Origin: Mesorhizobium carmichaelinearum
GTDB lineage: Bacteria; Pseudomonadota; Alphaproteobacteria; Rhizobiales; Rhizobiaceae
DNA: 64,000 bases
Assembly (NCBI RefSeq): GCF_900199455.1
Contig: NZ_FZQR01000007.1
Coordinates: 124,001-188,000, forward strand
Direction of reading: 5' to 3'
The notes below the pieces were generated by a model that was not told the origin of the DNA, made no database searches, and saw nothing but the letters and a program-made list of their open reading frames with translations. Positions 52,428 to 61,226 of the stretch are shown here, in pieces. A program made the translations under genes and the position numbers. Position 1 is the first letter of the stretch. Each line of letters begins with the position of its first letter.

Positions 52428-53480
52428 CTACTGGCCGGCGGCCACGTCCTCGAGAAGCGCCTTGCGTGCTTCGGGGCCGGAATAGCGGTCGGCATTGTCC
52501 TTGGTGATCAGCGCCTGCGGCGTGGCGACGACACGCGGCAGCTTCTGCCCAGCCACCAGTCGCAGCGCCGCTTCGAGGGCCACCTCGCCGGTCAGCACCG
52601 GGAACGAGTCGACCGTGCCGGTCAGTTCGCCGGCGCGGATCGAGGCATAGGCGTCGGAAATGCCGTCGGTGCCGAACACGGCGACCTTGTCCTGCAGGCC
52701 GGCGGCCTTGACCGCCTCGACGATGCCCAGCGCCATGCCGTCATTGTTGGCATAGAAGCCGATCAGGTCGGGGTGCTGCTGCAGGATGTTGGTGGCGGCG
52801 TCATAGGACGTCTGGCGGTCCCAATTGCCGGGCACGCTGGCGACGACCTGGAATTTGCCGCCCTCGGAGATGGTGGACTTGAAGCCGTCGGTGCGTTGGA
52901 CGGCGGCATAGACGCCCGCCTGGCCCTCGACGATGGCGACCTTGCCGCCGTTCGGCCGGTTCTTGATGAACCACTTGGCGACGCGCACGCCATTGTCACG
53001 CTGGACATTGCCGACATAGTGCTCGGCCTGCGGGATGACGGCGTCGTTGACGTTGACCACAGGCACGTTGGCGGCTTTGGCCTGTTCCATGATCGGCTGC
53101 AGGTTGGAATCGGTCTGCGGCGAGACGAGCAGGACGTTGTAGCCCTGCGTCACCAGACCCTCGGCGATGGTGAGCTGGCCGAGCTGGTCGCCCTCGTTCT
53201 GTGCCGCCTGGTAGACGACGGGTACGCCGATCTTGTCGCCGAAGGCCTTGTAGCCTTCGCCCAGCGAACGCCAATATTCATTGGTCAGCGTCTTGGATAC
53301 GGCGCCCGCCTTGGTGCCTGCGGGCAGCTTGGGGAAAGCGCCGAACTTCGCTTCGAGCTGCGACCAGTCGATACGATCCTTCTCGGTGTCGGAGTTGAGC
53401 GGCGCAAGATCGGCGCTATAGGCCGGTGCGACGGCGAGCGCCATCAGCGTGGCGGTGGCGGCGGCTAGCAGAAACTTCAT
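52428..53480 (-). CDS. Sugar ABC transporter substrate-binding protein
   Basis: A 350-residue periplasmic protein of the RbsB-like family. Signal peptide MKFLLAAATATLMALAVAPA ends in YSA before DLAPLN. Two-lobed sugar-binding features are VSKTLTNEYWRSLGEGYKAFGD, LLVSPQTDSN, VVNVNDAVI, GKVAIVEGQAG and GFYANNDGMALGIVEAVK, GTDGISDAYASI. GGGAGGAA precedes ATG 53480. Ligand unknown; the neighbours imply a pentose, hexose or polyol. Confidence 0.92.
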   Translation of the reverse strand: MKFLLAAATATLMALAVAPAYSADLAPLNSDTEKDRIDWSQLEAKFGAFPKLPAGTKAGAVSKTLTNEYWRSLGEGYKAFGDKIGVPVVYQAAQNEGDQLGQLTIAEGLVTQGYNVLLVSPQTDSNLQPIMEQAKAANVPVVNVNDAVIPQAEHYVGNVQRDNGVRVAKWFIKNRPNGGKVAIVEGQAGVYAAVQRTDGFKSTISEGGKFQVVASVPGNWDRQTSYDAATNILQQHPDLIGFYANNDGMALGIVEAVKAAGLQDKVAVFGTDGISDAYASIRAGELTGTVDSFPVLTGEVALEAALRLVAGQKLPRVVATPQALITKDNADRYSGPEARKALLEDVAAGQ

Positions 53481-53533
53481 GGTCTTCCTCCCTGGTTGAA
53501 AATGGCGGTGCGGTAAAAAAGCCGCTTCGGCGG

Positions 53534-54517
53534 TCAGGCCCCGAGCATGATCTCCTGGACGATGGCCTGCGTGGCGACCGCGTCCTGGCGGTCGATGGCC
53601 GATGACAGACGGTTGTCCTTGTCGAGCCGCTCGACGACACCGAGCATGCGCTTGACGGTGGCGATGTTGACCTCGCATTCGCGCACCGGATCGAGCCCGG
53701 TCATGTCGGGAAAGGTGTCGAAATAGATGGCGCCGGCGTAGCCGTCGCGGCGGATCTGGCGCAGCAATTCGATCGTCTGCAGCGTGTGCACGGCGCCGAC
53801 CATCAGGCCGTCGTCGCGCTTGGCGTAGCCGTCGTTGAGATGCACGCCCAGAAGCTTGCTGTGCCGGGCGACGAGTGCGGCGGCAAAGGCCGGCTGCTCG
53901 TCGGCATAGAGCACATGGGCGAAGTCGAGGGTGACGCCGAGATTGGGCAGGCCGACCTCGCGGATCGCCAGCAAGGTGGTCGCGGCATCCGGCATCAGCG
54001 AATAGGAACGCGGCTCGTTGGGCTTGTACTCCAGGCTGATCTGGCAGCCGGGATCATGCGTGGCGACTTCACGAATTCCGTCGATTTCGTGTTGCCAGAG
54101 CGTCGCATAGTCGGCCTGGAAGGCATAATCGAAGCCATCCTGGCCGAGCCACAGCGTCATCAGGCTGGCGCCGGTTTCACGCGTGGCGTCGATGCCGGCC
54201 TTGGTCAGGTCGATGGCCTCGCGGCGCACCGCCGGATCGGGGTTGGTGAAGGCGCCGAGCTTGAAGGCGGGGTTGGAGTAGTAACGCATGGCAAAGCCAT
54301 TGATGGAAAGTCCGAGATCACCGAGTTTGCGGGCGATTTCCGCGGGCCTTTCACCGACATGGTCAGGAAAGTTGAGGTCGAGATCGGTAAGCCCCTCGAC
54401 CTTGGCGGCGCGCGCCGCCATCTGCATCAGCGACGGCTTGCCGGTAAGATCGGGCCATTCGGCCTGTGGCCGTGACGCAAAGGAATTCAGGCGCGTGGCG
54501 AAACGATTGGCTGTCAT
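53534..54517 (-). CDS. Sugar phosphate isomerase/epimerase (TIM barrel)
   Basis: A 327-residue xylose-isomerase-like TIM-barrel enzyme. Visible metal-site segments: SLEYKPNEPRSYSLMPD (Glu), VTLDFAHVLYADEQ (Asp, His), HLNDGYAKRDDGLMVGAVH and YFDTFPDMTG. Probably isomerises the imported sugar before the PfkB kinase. First gene of the operon. ATG 54517 has AAGGA seven bases upstream. Confidence 0.9.
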   Translation of the reverse strand: MTANRFATRLNSFASRPQAEWPDLTGKPSLMQMAARAAKVEGLTDLDLNFPDHVGERPAEIARKLGDLGLSINGFAMRYYSNPAFKLGAFTNPDPAVRREAIDLTKAGIDATRETGASLMTLWLGQDGFDYAFQADYATLWQHEIDGIREVATHDPGCQISLEYKPNEPRSYSLMPDAATTLLAIREVGLPNLGVTLDFAHVLYADEQPAFAAALVARHSKLLGVHLNDGYAKRDDGLMVGAVHTLQTIELLRQIRRDGYAGAIYFDTFPDMTGLDPVRECEVNIATVKRMLGVVERLDKDNRLSSAIDRQDAVATQAIVQEIMLGA

Positions 54518-54791
54518 GGTCGATCCTTCAATTGTCATAACTTCACATAAACACAAAAATTTGTAAAGTTACTATTTGAGAGATGGCGGGATGCTCCGGC
54601 CGGAACGTTGGATTCCTACGCCGGGAGGTGACTTGGCGGCACCTCTGCTCGTCGAACGCAGCTCCATGTCCGCACGGTTATGGACACCTCAACATCGCGT
54701 TTCTGAGGTCGCCGGAAGCCAGGAATCCATGTCGGAAAAGTGTATGATAAAGTCTTACGCTGTACTATAAGGAGATAACGAGGAGACGGAC

Positions 54792-55082
54792 ATGCGTACC
54801 ACCCAGCCCCTGACGATCACGCTGCCGCTCGAGATGGCGCAGATGGTGAAGGACAAGGTTTCTTCCGGCGAATATGCAACCGAAAGCGAGGTCATCCGCG
54901 ACGGTTTGCGGACCCTCGCCGCCCGTGACGCAGCGGTCGAACGCTGGCTACGCGAAGAGGTTATTCCGACGATGGATGACGCGCACGCTCATCCCGAGGA
55001 GCTGCTGACGGCCGAACAGGTGCGCCGGAATCTCTCCGATCATATCAACGCGATTGCCACCAAATCGCGCACCGGTGCATGA
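54792..55082 (+). CDS. ParD-type antitoxin
   Basis: A 96-residue antitoxin. The N-terminal ribbon-helix-helix (LTITLPLEMAQMVKDKVSSGEYATESEVIRDGLRTLAARD) binds DNA; the C-terminal acidic region (TMDDAHAHPEELLTAEQV) binds the toxin. AGGAGA lies upstream of ATG 54792. A possible -10 TACTAT is at 54763-54768. Coupled by ATGA to the toxin. Confidence 0.9.
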   Translation: MRTTQPLTITLPLEMAQMVKDKVSSGEYATESEVIRDGLRTLAARDAAVERWLREEVIPTMDDAHAHPEELLTAEQVRRNLSDHINAIATKSRTGA

Positions 55083-55381
55083 AGTACCAAGTCAGGTTCC
55101 ATCCGGCAGCCGAGCGCGACATTGCCGAATTGCTGACCGAACTCACGCCAAAAGCCGGGGCCGAGACGTCACTACGATTTGTCGGCCGGATCATCGACTA
55201 TTGTATCAGCTTTGAGACCTTTCCCGAACGTGGCACCCGCCACGACGACATCGCGCCGGGACTGCGCACGGTAGGATGGCGCAGACGTGCAACGATCGCG
55301 TTCGAAGTCGTTGGCGACAAGGTCGTCATCCTTCGGGTCCTGTATGCCGGCCGCACGCTTGAGCTGCCGGACGAAGAATGA
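55079..55381 (+). CDS. ParE/RelE-superfamily toxin
   Basis: A 100-residue toxin of the ParE/RelE fold: YQVRFHPAAERDIAELL, FPERGTRHDDIAPGLRTVGWRRRATIAFEVVGDKVVILRVLYAGR. The VILRVLY strand and RGTRHDDI loop are typical. ParE poisons gyrase and RelE cleaves mRNA; sequence alone favours ParE because of the ParD-like partner. Confidence 0.9.
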   Translation: MKYQVRFHPAAERDIAELLTELTPKAGAETSLRFVGRIIDYCISFETFPERGTRHDDIAPGLRTVGWRRRATIAFEVVGDKVVILRVLYAGRTLELPDEE

Positions 55382-55470
55382 GATCTCCACGGGCTGAAAA
55401 TGTGACCTCCGTCGTCGCCGCGTGAACCGCTGCGGGCAATCCTGGCGGGATCAGCAGAAGGGAACCGTCC

Positions 55471-56379
55471 TCACACCGCCGCCTTGCGGAAGCGGGCGAC
55501 GAAGTCGTCGAGCTCGGGGCGCTCCATGTCGGAGATCGCCCAGTAGGAGAAGGCGCCGTCGCTCCAGTGCACCATCGAGAAGCCGCCGGATGAAAGGTCG
55601 TCGGGCTGGGTGGTCTTGCCGTCCTGCTGCGGTTCGGCGACCAGCGTGATCAGGTGCTCGCGGTGGCGGTAGACCAGGGCCGGCACCGGCCGGCCTGATA
55701 TCACCTCGACCCGGCCGCCGATCAGTGCGTAGCCGTCCTGGGCAAGGTCGGGCGCCGGCGGCGAGACGCCAATGCGGGCGTCGAGCCAGGGTTTCACCGT
55801 GTGGCGGTCGGACGAGACGATGTCGATCGGGCTCGCCGCAAGCAGGCTGCGGCGATGGCCACTGGCGACCGCCGCGGCAAAGCCATCATCGACGCCGCTC
55901 TGCATCACCCATTGCGTCGCCCCGCTGGCCAGCACCGCGCTGATCATGATCGATGCGGCCATGGCGCGCCAGTCGAACGAGCCGAAGCGGCGCGCCCTCG
56001 GCGATGGCCGCGCCTGGGAAGGACGTATCCCGGCTTCCCGTCTTTGGCCGCCACCAGCGCCTGCAATCAATCCGGGCAGTGCCGACGGCGCACCCCGCTG
56101 CGACTCGGTCGCCTCGGCTTGCTCCTGCTGTTCGGTGCCGGTCATGCCGATCGCCGCGATACGGGCCCGAAACGCATCGCTGACATCGGGGCGCGGCAAG
56201 CGGGTGACCGCGCCCTGCAAGGCGACAATGCGGGCGTGCTCGGCGGCAAGCCGGGGGTCGGCGGCGATGCGCCGTTCCACGGCAAGGGCGGCCGCCGCAT
56301 CAAGCTCGCCATCAACAAGGGCATGGATCATCAGTCTGATACCTTCGGGATCGTTGGGCAGTCCGTCGTCGTGCGTCAT
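55471..56379 (-). CDS. Transmembrane anti-sigma factor
   Basis: A 302-residue protein. The N-terminal part (MIHALVDGELDAAAALAVERRIAADPRLAAEHARIVALQGAV) is the zinc-less anti-sigma domain that holds the sigma factor; a membrane segment (AMAASIMISAVLASGATQWV) follows at about 140-160; the C-terminal part faces the periplasm (YALIGGRVEVISGRPVPALVYRH, FSMVHWSDGAFSYWAISD) and may sense the signal. ATG 56379 overlaps the sigma gene by four bases. Confidence 0.88.
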   Translation of the reverse strand: MTHDDGLPNDPEGIRLMIHALVDGELDAAAALAVERRIAADPRLAAEHARIVALQGAVTRLPRPDVSDAFRARIAAIGMTGTEQQEQAEATESQRGAPSALPGLIAGAGGGQRREAGIRPSQARPSPRARRFGSFDWRAMAASIMISAVLASGATQWVMQSGVDDGFAAAVASGHRRSLLAASPIDIVSSDRHTVKPWLDARIGVSPPAPDLAQDGYALIGGRVEVISGRPVPALVYRHREHLITLVAEPQQDGKTTQPDDLSSGGFSMVHWSDGAFSYWAISDMERPELDDFVARFRKAAV

Positions 56380-57035
56380 GACGCTCTCCCCAGTTCAGAC
56401 GCCAGCAGGCCACGGGCGCGGGCCAGCCGGGACATGACTGTGCCGATCGGTACGGCAAGCATGGCCGATATTTCGCGATAGCTGAGGCCGTTGATATCAC
56501 GCAGCACCAGCGTCTCGCGAAATGGCTGCGGCAGGGCCGCGATCGCCGCCTCCAGTGCTGCCGTATCGGCCCTGGCGATCAGGCTCGCTTCCGGGCCGTC
56601 CTCGTCCGGCAGGCTGGTACCGTGGGCCGCCGCCATGTCGTCGAGATCGCCGAGATCGCCGACGGCCATCATGGCGCGCGGCCGGTTGCGCGCCATCCAG
56701 GTGTAGGAGGTGTTGCGCACGATGGTCAGCAGCCAGGCGCGGGCGTTGCCGCCGGCATAGCCCGCGATACCGGCATGCGCCTTGATACAGGCATCTTGCA
56801 CAACATCCTCAGCATCGGCGGCATTGCCGGTCAGCCAGCGGGCCAGCGCCAATGCGTCGCCGAGATGCGGCAGCACCACTTCGTTGAAGCGTTCTGCCAG
56901 GGCCCTCTCGCTCAAAGCGGCACCATGATCCGATACTCCGGGCCGGGCCGCCTCAAGATGCGACGGCGATCTCGCCCTGCGGGCGAACCCCGCTGGAACA
57001 GGCAAAGCCGCCTGCTGTGGCGAAAGTGAATTCAT
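56376..57035 (-). CDS. ECF sigma factor
   Basis: About 219 residues. Sigma region 2: LARWLTGNAADAEDVVQDACIKAHAGIAGYAGGNARAWLLTIVRN. Sigma region 4: ALPQPFRETLVLRDINGLSYREISAMLAVPIGTVMSRLARARGLLASEL. The start is uncertain; ATG 57035 is used, TTG 57062 and inner TTG codons are possible. Directs RNA polymerase to a stress regulon and is held by the anti-sigma partner. No GGAAC-type autoregulated promoter is visible. Confidence 0.9.
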   Translation of the reverse strand: MNSLSPQQAALPVPAGFARRARSPSHLEAARPGVSDHGAALSERALAERFNEVVLPHLGDALALARWLTGNAADAEDVVQDACIKAHAGIAGYAGGNARAWLLTIVRNTSYTWMARNRPRAMMAVGDLGDLDDMAAAHGTSLPDEDGPEASLIARADTAALEAAIAALPQPFRETLVLRDINGLSYREISAMLAVPIGTVMSRLARARGLLASELGRAS

Positions 57036-57277
57036 CTGCGTCACCAGTGTCAAGCGCCACAAAGGAGAGCCTGACGGCGATCATGCTTGCCAGCTTACGG
57101 CGGCAGCCGACGCCGCAGCCGTGTTCGCTGTCCTGGCAATGATGCGGCATGCCGTCTCCTCAACGCCAGACGTGGCGTATGCTGAGGAGACCTGTGACGG
57201 AGCCGGTTTATTCCCGCCGCATGCAAATCCGGCTGATCACAGTCGCGTGATCAGCAGCCGCTTCTAGCCGGTTGCGC

Positions 57278-58483
57278 TCAATCCGGCCAGCGCGAGGCGC
57301 CCGACGAGTCTTTGCGGGCGGCTTTCATCGCATCGGCGGGGCGATCTTTCGCCGTCAGCACGGCACGCAGCCGTTCGGCGACGATCTCGGCCTCGCCGGG
57401 ATGCAGATTGCAGGGGTCGAGGAAGAAATGGCCGCGCTCGACCTCGTGGTTGCGCACGATGATGGGCGGTGAGCCCGCGGCCAGCGCCGAGGCGAGGCCG
57501 GCGGCGCTGAAGCGGCTCTCCGGCGATACGAAGATTTGCAGCCGGTCGAGCGGATTGGCGGTCGGGTCGGGAATGATCTTGGCAAAGATGCCCGGCAGTC
57601 CTTGCAGAGCGTCCTTCCAGAGATTGAGCGCAGCCTCTTCGCGCTGGCGGATGCCAGCGTGGTCGCGTTTCTCCCACGCTTCCAGTGCCGCCATGGTGCC
57701 GGCGATGCTTTCCTTGCCGACCTTCATGGCGCGTGCCACGCCGCGGTTCTGCAGATAAGCGGCCCGCACCAGGTCCTTGCGGCCGGTGACGATGCCGCTG
57801 GTCGGCCCACTCAGGAATTTGTGGCCGCTGTAGATCACGACATCGGCGCCGCGCGCGAGGAAACCGCGCAGATCGTATTCGGACGCGGCATCGACGATCA
57901 CCGGCACGCCTTTGGCGTGGCAGATCTCGCAGAATTCCTCCAGTGACAGCATGCCGTACTGCACGGTGTGATGGGCAACGACGTAGAGGCCCGCCGCCGT
58001 GCGGTCGTTGATCGCTTCGCGCACATGATAGTCCTGGGTCACGCTGACCGTGCCGGCAGGCACCACCTTGGCGCCGGCGACGCGGATCGACTGATCGATC
58101 GGCGCACCGTAATTGACGATGTGGCCAAGCTGGATGACGACCTCCGCCTTGAGGTCGCTGGTGTCATCAGGCAGGCGCTCGATGGCGAGCAGGCTGGTTC
58201 CCGTCATCGCGCCGGCGATCGCCATGGTGATGCCGCTGGCGCAGCAGGCGGTGATGAAGCCGGCCTCGCCGCCGGTGAGGCGTGCGACGACCGTGCTTGC
58301 GGCACGCTGCAGATCATCCATCTCCACCCATTGCGAGGCCATTTCCGCCATGGCGCTGATCGCTTCCGGGACGATGATCGATGCGCCGAGCGCGGTCATG
58401 GTGCCGGAGACATTGATGATCGGCCGCAAGCCCAACCGTTGGCGGATGGTGGTGTTGGAGCCGGCGGAGGAAGTGGTTTTCAT
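57278..58483 (-). CDS. SelA-like PLP-dependent enzyme
   Basis: A 401-residue fold-type I PLP enzyme of the SelA/D-glucosaminate-6-phosphate ammonia-lyase type: LGLRPIINVSGTMTALGASIIVPE, ITACCASGITMAIAGAMTG, VIVDAASEYDLRGF (Asp198 for PLP pyridine) and SGHKFLSGPTSG (Lys222 Schiff base). It lacks the selenocysteine context of true SelA, and genes for selD or selB are not nearby. Its neighbours, RidA and an amino-acid importer, suggest a lyase or aminotransferase on an imported amino compound. ATG 58483 has a weak ribosome site. Confidence 0.85.
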   Translation of the reverse strand: MKTTSSAGSNTTIRQRLGLRPIINVSGTMTALGASIIVPEAISAMAEMASQWVEMDDLQRAASTVVARLTGGEAGFITACCASGITMAIAGAMTGTSLLAIERLPDDTSDLKAEVVIQLGHIVNYGAPIDQSIRVAGAKVVPAGTVSVTQDYHVREAINDRTAAGLYVVAHHTVQYGMLSLEEFCEICHAKGVPVIVDAASEYDLRGFLARGADVVIYSGHKFLSGPTSGIVTGRKDLVRAAYLQNRGVARAMKVGKESIAGTMAALEAWEKRDHAGIRQREEAALNLWKDALQGLPGIFAKIIPDPTANPLDRLQIFVSPESRFSAAGLASALAAGSPPIIVRNHEVERGHFFLDPCNLHPGEAEIVAERLRAVLTAKDRPADAMKAARKDSSGASRWPD

Positions 58484-58508
58484 GTCAGCAAATCCCGTGA
58501 GTGGCAGG

Positions 58509-58970
58509 TCAGGCGGCGATCTCGACGACCGCCTCGATTTCGACGGTGATGTTCCCTGGCAGCGAGCCGACGCCGATGGCTGAGCGGGCATGGCCGCCAA
58601 TATCAGCGAACACATCGGCGAACAGGTCCGAACAGCCATTGACCACTTTCGGGTGGTCGCTGAAGGTCGGCGTCGCGTTGACGAAGCCGAGGAGCTTGAC
58701 GACGCGCACGATGCGGCCGAGATCGCCGGCGGCGGCATGCATGACGGCAAGCAGATTGAGCCCGGTCAGGCGTGCATGCTCATAGGCCTGCTCGACCGTC
58801 ACATCCTCGCCGACCTTGCCGGTGCAGAGCGTGCCGTCGGCGCGCAGCGGCCCCTGGCCGGACAGGAAGATCAGCCGCCCGCTCTCGGCATGGGTGACGA
58901 AGTTGGCGATGGGGGTCGGCGGCTCGGGCAGCGTCAGGCCGAGTTCGGCGAGCCGGATGTAAGGCGTCAT
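58509..58970 (-). CDS. RidA/YjgF family imine deaminase
   Basis: A 153-residue protein. Visible: FVTHAESGRLIFLSGQGPLRADGTL, VEQAYEHARLTGLNLLAVMHAAAGDLGRIVRVVKLLGFVN and GHARSAIGVGSLPGNITVEIEAVVEI, where the Arg matches the catalytic Arg of RidA. RidA proteins hydrolyse reactive enamines/imines released by PLP enzymes. Sits 25 bases before the SelA-like gene and probably removes its product. Confidence 0.92.
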   Translation of the reverse strand: MTPYIRLAELGLTLPEPPTPIANFVTHAESGRLIFLSGQGPLRADGTLCTGKVGEDVTVEQAYEHARLTGLNLLAVMHAAAGDLGRIVRVVKLLGFVNATPTFSDHPKVVNGCSDLFADVFADIGGHARSAIGVGSLPGNITVEIEAVVEIAA

Positions 58971-59038
58971 GGAAGCAGGCTCCCTTGGATGACTTCAGCC
59001 ATCCGATGTCGAAAATAAATGGCGTCGGCCGTACAATG

Positions 59039-59833
59039 TCAGAAATGCGAGGCGCGGAAGCGCGCCAGGAAGGCGCGGAGGCGCTCATTGCTGGTCTCCG
59101 CCGCCAGGATCTCCTTGGGCGGGCCGACGGCGCTGACGCCACCATCGGCCATGAAGACGATGCGGCTCGAAGCGTCGCGGGCGAAGGCCATTTCATGCGT
59201 CACCATCAGCATGGTCATGCCGTCCTCGGCAAGGTTGCGCACCACGGCCAGCACCTCGCCGACCAGTTCGGGGTCGAGCGCGGAGGTGATCTCGTCGAGC
59301 AAAAGGATTTTCGGCTCCATCGCCACGGCGCGCGCGATACCGACGCGCTGCTGCTGGCCGCCGGAAAGCTCGGCCGGCAGGCTGTCGGCCTTGTGGGCGA
59401 GGCCGACGCGGCCGAGCCAGTGTTCGGCGGCCTGGCGCGCTTCGGCCTCGCTCTTTCCGCGCACCTTGGTGAGGCCAAGCATGATGTTGCCGGCTGCGGT
59501 GAGGTGAGGAAACAGGTTGAAGCTCTGGAACACCATGCCGGTCTCGGCGCGCATCGCGGCCAAGTCGCGCTCGCTGCGGCGCTGGCGCGTTCCGGCGTCG
59601 CGGTAACCTACCTCCTTGCCGTCGATGCGGATCGAGCCTGAGTCGTAGCTTTCGAGGAAGTTGACGCAGCGCAGCAGCGTGGTCTTGCCGCTGCCCGAGG
59701 GGCCGATGACGGTGACCACCTCGCCGCGTTTCACCTGCAGGCTGACGGAACGCAGCACATCGACGGCACCGAAGGCCTTGGAGACATCGCGCACGTCGAG
59801 TAGCGCGGGACTGGCGTTTGTGGCATCGGACAT
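59039..59833 (-). CDS. Amino-acid ABC transporter ATP-binding protein
   Basis: A 264-residue ATPase: Walker A GPSGSGKTT, Q-loop MVFQSFNLFPH, signature LSGGQQQR, Walker B ILLLDEITSALDPEL (Ile instead of Pro after Glu). ATG 59833 is used; the upstream TTG frame adds eight residues. Coupled within the operon by four bases to the permease gene. Confidence 0.93.
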   Translation of the reverse strand: MSDATNASPALLDVRDVSKAFGAVDVLRSVSLQVKRGEVVTVIGPSGSGKTTLLRCVNFLESYDSGSIRIDGKEVGYRDAGTRQRRSERDLAAMRAETGMVFQSFNLFPHLTAAGNIMLGLTKVRGKSEAEARQAAEHWLGRVGLAHKADSLPAELSGGQQQRVGIARAVAMEPKILLLDEITSALDPELVGEVLAVVRNLAEDGMTMLMVTHEMAFARDASSRIVFMADGGVSAVGPPKEILAAETSNERLRAFLARFRASHF

Positions 59834-59837
59834 GGTG

Positions 59838-60488
59838 CTATTCCCGAATGAAGGCAAAGCGCCGCTCGAGCCGCCGGGCGGCGAGCGAGAGCGCGTAATT
59901 GACCGCGAAATAGATGAGCGCGCCGAGGATATAGAGCGGCATCGCCTCGTAGGTGCGGCCGATGACCTGGTTGATGGCCTGCATCAAATCGGTGATGCCG
60001 AGCAGCGACACCAGCGCGCTGCCCTTGACCGCGTCGGTGACGCCGTTGATCCAGGGCGGCAGGAAGCGCCTGAAGGCTTGGGGAAAGATGACGTAGGTCA
60101 GGCGCTGGCGGAAGGTCAGCCCGATCGCCATCGCGGCCTCGGACTGGCCTTTCGGAATCGAGGCGACCGCGCCCCTGAGATATTCGATGACCTGAGCGGT
60201 CTTGAACAGGGTGAGCGCCAGCACCGCCGCCCAGAAGGACGGCAGATGCAGCCCGATCGCCGGCAGGCCGTAATAGACGAAGAACATCAGCACCAGGATC
60301 GGAATGCCGCGGATGGTGTCGGAGAAGACGCGCACCGTCCAGCGCAGCGGGGCGGGGCCATAGACCAGGCCGACGCCCAGCAACACGCCGGCGACGAGCG
60401 ACAGGGTGACGACCAGGAGCGAGACCCAAAGGGTCACGGCGAAACCTTTGGCGAGGAAGGGCAGGGCGTAGAGGATCTGGCTCGCCAT
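59838..60488 (-). CDS. Amino-acid ABC transporter permease 2
   Basis: A 216-residue HisM/GlnP-type permease: FAVTLWVSLLVVTLSLVAGVLL, DTIRGIPILVLMFFVYYGLPA and the EAA loop AVASIPKGQSEAAMAIGLTFRQRL. Four-to-five membrane helices. It forms a heterodimer with the permease at 60490, two bases upstream. Its gene end precedes the ATPase gene by five bases. Confidence 0.93.
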   Translation of the reverse strand: MASQILYALPFLAKGFAVTLWVSLLVVTLSLVAGVLLGVGLVYGPAPLRWTVRVFSDTIRGIPILVLMFFVYYGLPAIGLHLPSFWAAVLALTLFKTAQVIEYLRGAVASIPKGQSEAAMAIGLTFRQRLTYVIFPQAFRRFLPPWINGVTDAVKGSALVSLLGITDLMQAINQVIGRTYEAMPLYILGALIYFAVNYALSLAARRLERRFAFIRE

Positions 60489-60489
60489 G

Positions 60490-61155
60490 TCAGCGCGCCG
60501 CCCTGAACCGGCGCTCGACGAGCCTGAGTCCGAAAAGCAGGATGTAGCCGGTCAGCAGATACATCGCCGTCGTCACCAGATAAACCTCGACGATGCGGAA
60601 GGTGTTGAAGTTGATCCACTGGGCGCCGAAGGTGAGCTCAGGCACCGAGATGACAGAAGCGATCGAGGTGTCCTTGAACAGCGAGATGAAGGTGTTGGAC
60701 AGCGCCGGCAGCGTGATGCGCAGCATGGTCGGCAGGCGTACATGGATCAGCCTTTGCCAGGGCGTCAGGCCGATCGCCTTGCCGGCATCGAGCTGGCCGC
60801 GCGGGACGGCTTCGAGGCCCGAGCGGAACACCTCGACCAGATAGGCGCCGCTATAGACCGACAGCGTCAGGACGAACGAGGTCGGCGCGCTGTAGGCTAG
60901 GTCGACCACGGTCGGCAGGCCGTAGAAGACGAGGTAGACGAGCAGGATCAGCGGCACGTTGCGGATGAATTCGACATAGGCGGCGATGATCGCCCGCACC
61001 GTGCGCCCGGCCGAGACGTACCAGACCGCGAGCACCAGGCCGATGACGGTGCCGATGGCGATCGAGATTACCGCAAGCTCGAGGCTGAGCAGCAGACCGC
61101 CCCACAGCTTGTCGAAATGCCGCCAGATCAGGTTGAAATTAAGGGCATAGCCCAT
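60490..61155 (-). CDS. Amino-acid ABC transporter permease 1
   Basis: A 221-residue permease: LLLSLELAVISIAIGTVIGLVLAVWY, YVEFIRNVPLILLVYLVFYGLPT, and EAA loop EAVPRGQLDAGKAIGLTPWQRL, then SNTFISLFKDTSIASVISV. It pairs with the next permease to make the channel. Its ATG is 71 bases after the end of the binding-protein gene. Confidence 0.93.
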   Translation of the reverse strand: MGYALNFNLIWRHFDKLWGGLLLSLELAVISIAIGTVIGLVLAVWYVSAGRTVRAIIAAYVEFIRNVPLILLVYLVFYGLPTVVDLAYSAPTSFVLTLSVYSGAYLVEVFRSGLEAVPRGQLDAGKAIGLTPWQRLIHVRLPTMLRITLPALSNTFISLFKDTSIASVISVPELTFGAQWINFNTFRIVEVYLVTTAMYLLTGYILLFGLRLVERRFRAAR

Positions 61156-61226
61156 GCGTAAGCCTTAGCACCGCGGTCCGTCGGGAGGCGGAAGGGCGCT
61201 GGATGCGCCCTTCCGCCCGATGCAGA

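Noticed and set aside
57278..58483. True SelA (selenocysteine synthase)
   Set aside because: The protein is about 400 residues with SelA-like fold, but no selB, selD or selC is nearby and the RidA/ABC neighbours point to catabolism.
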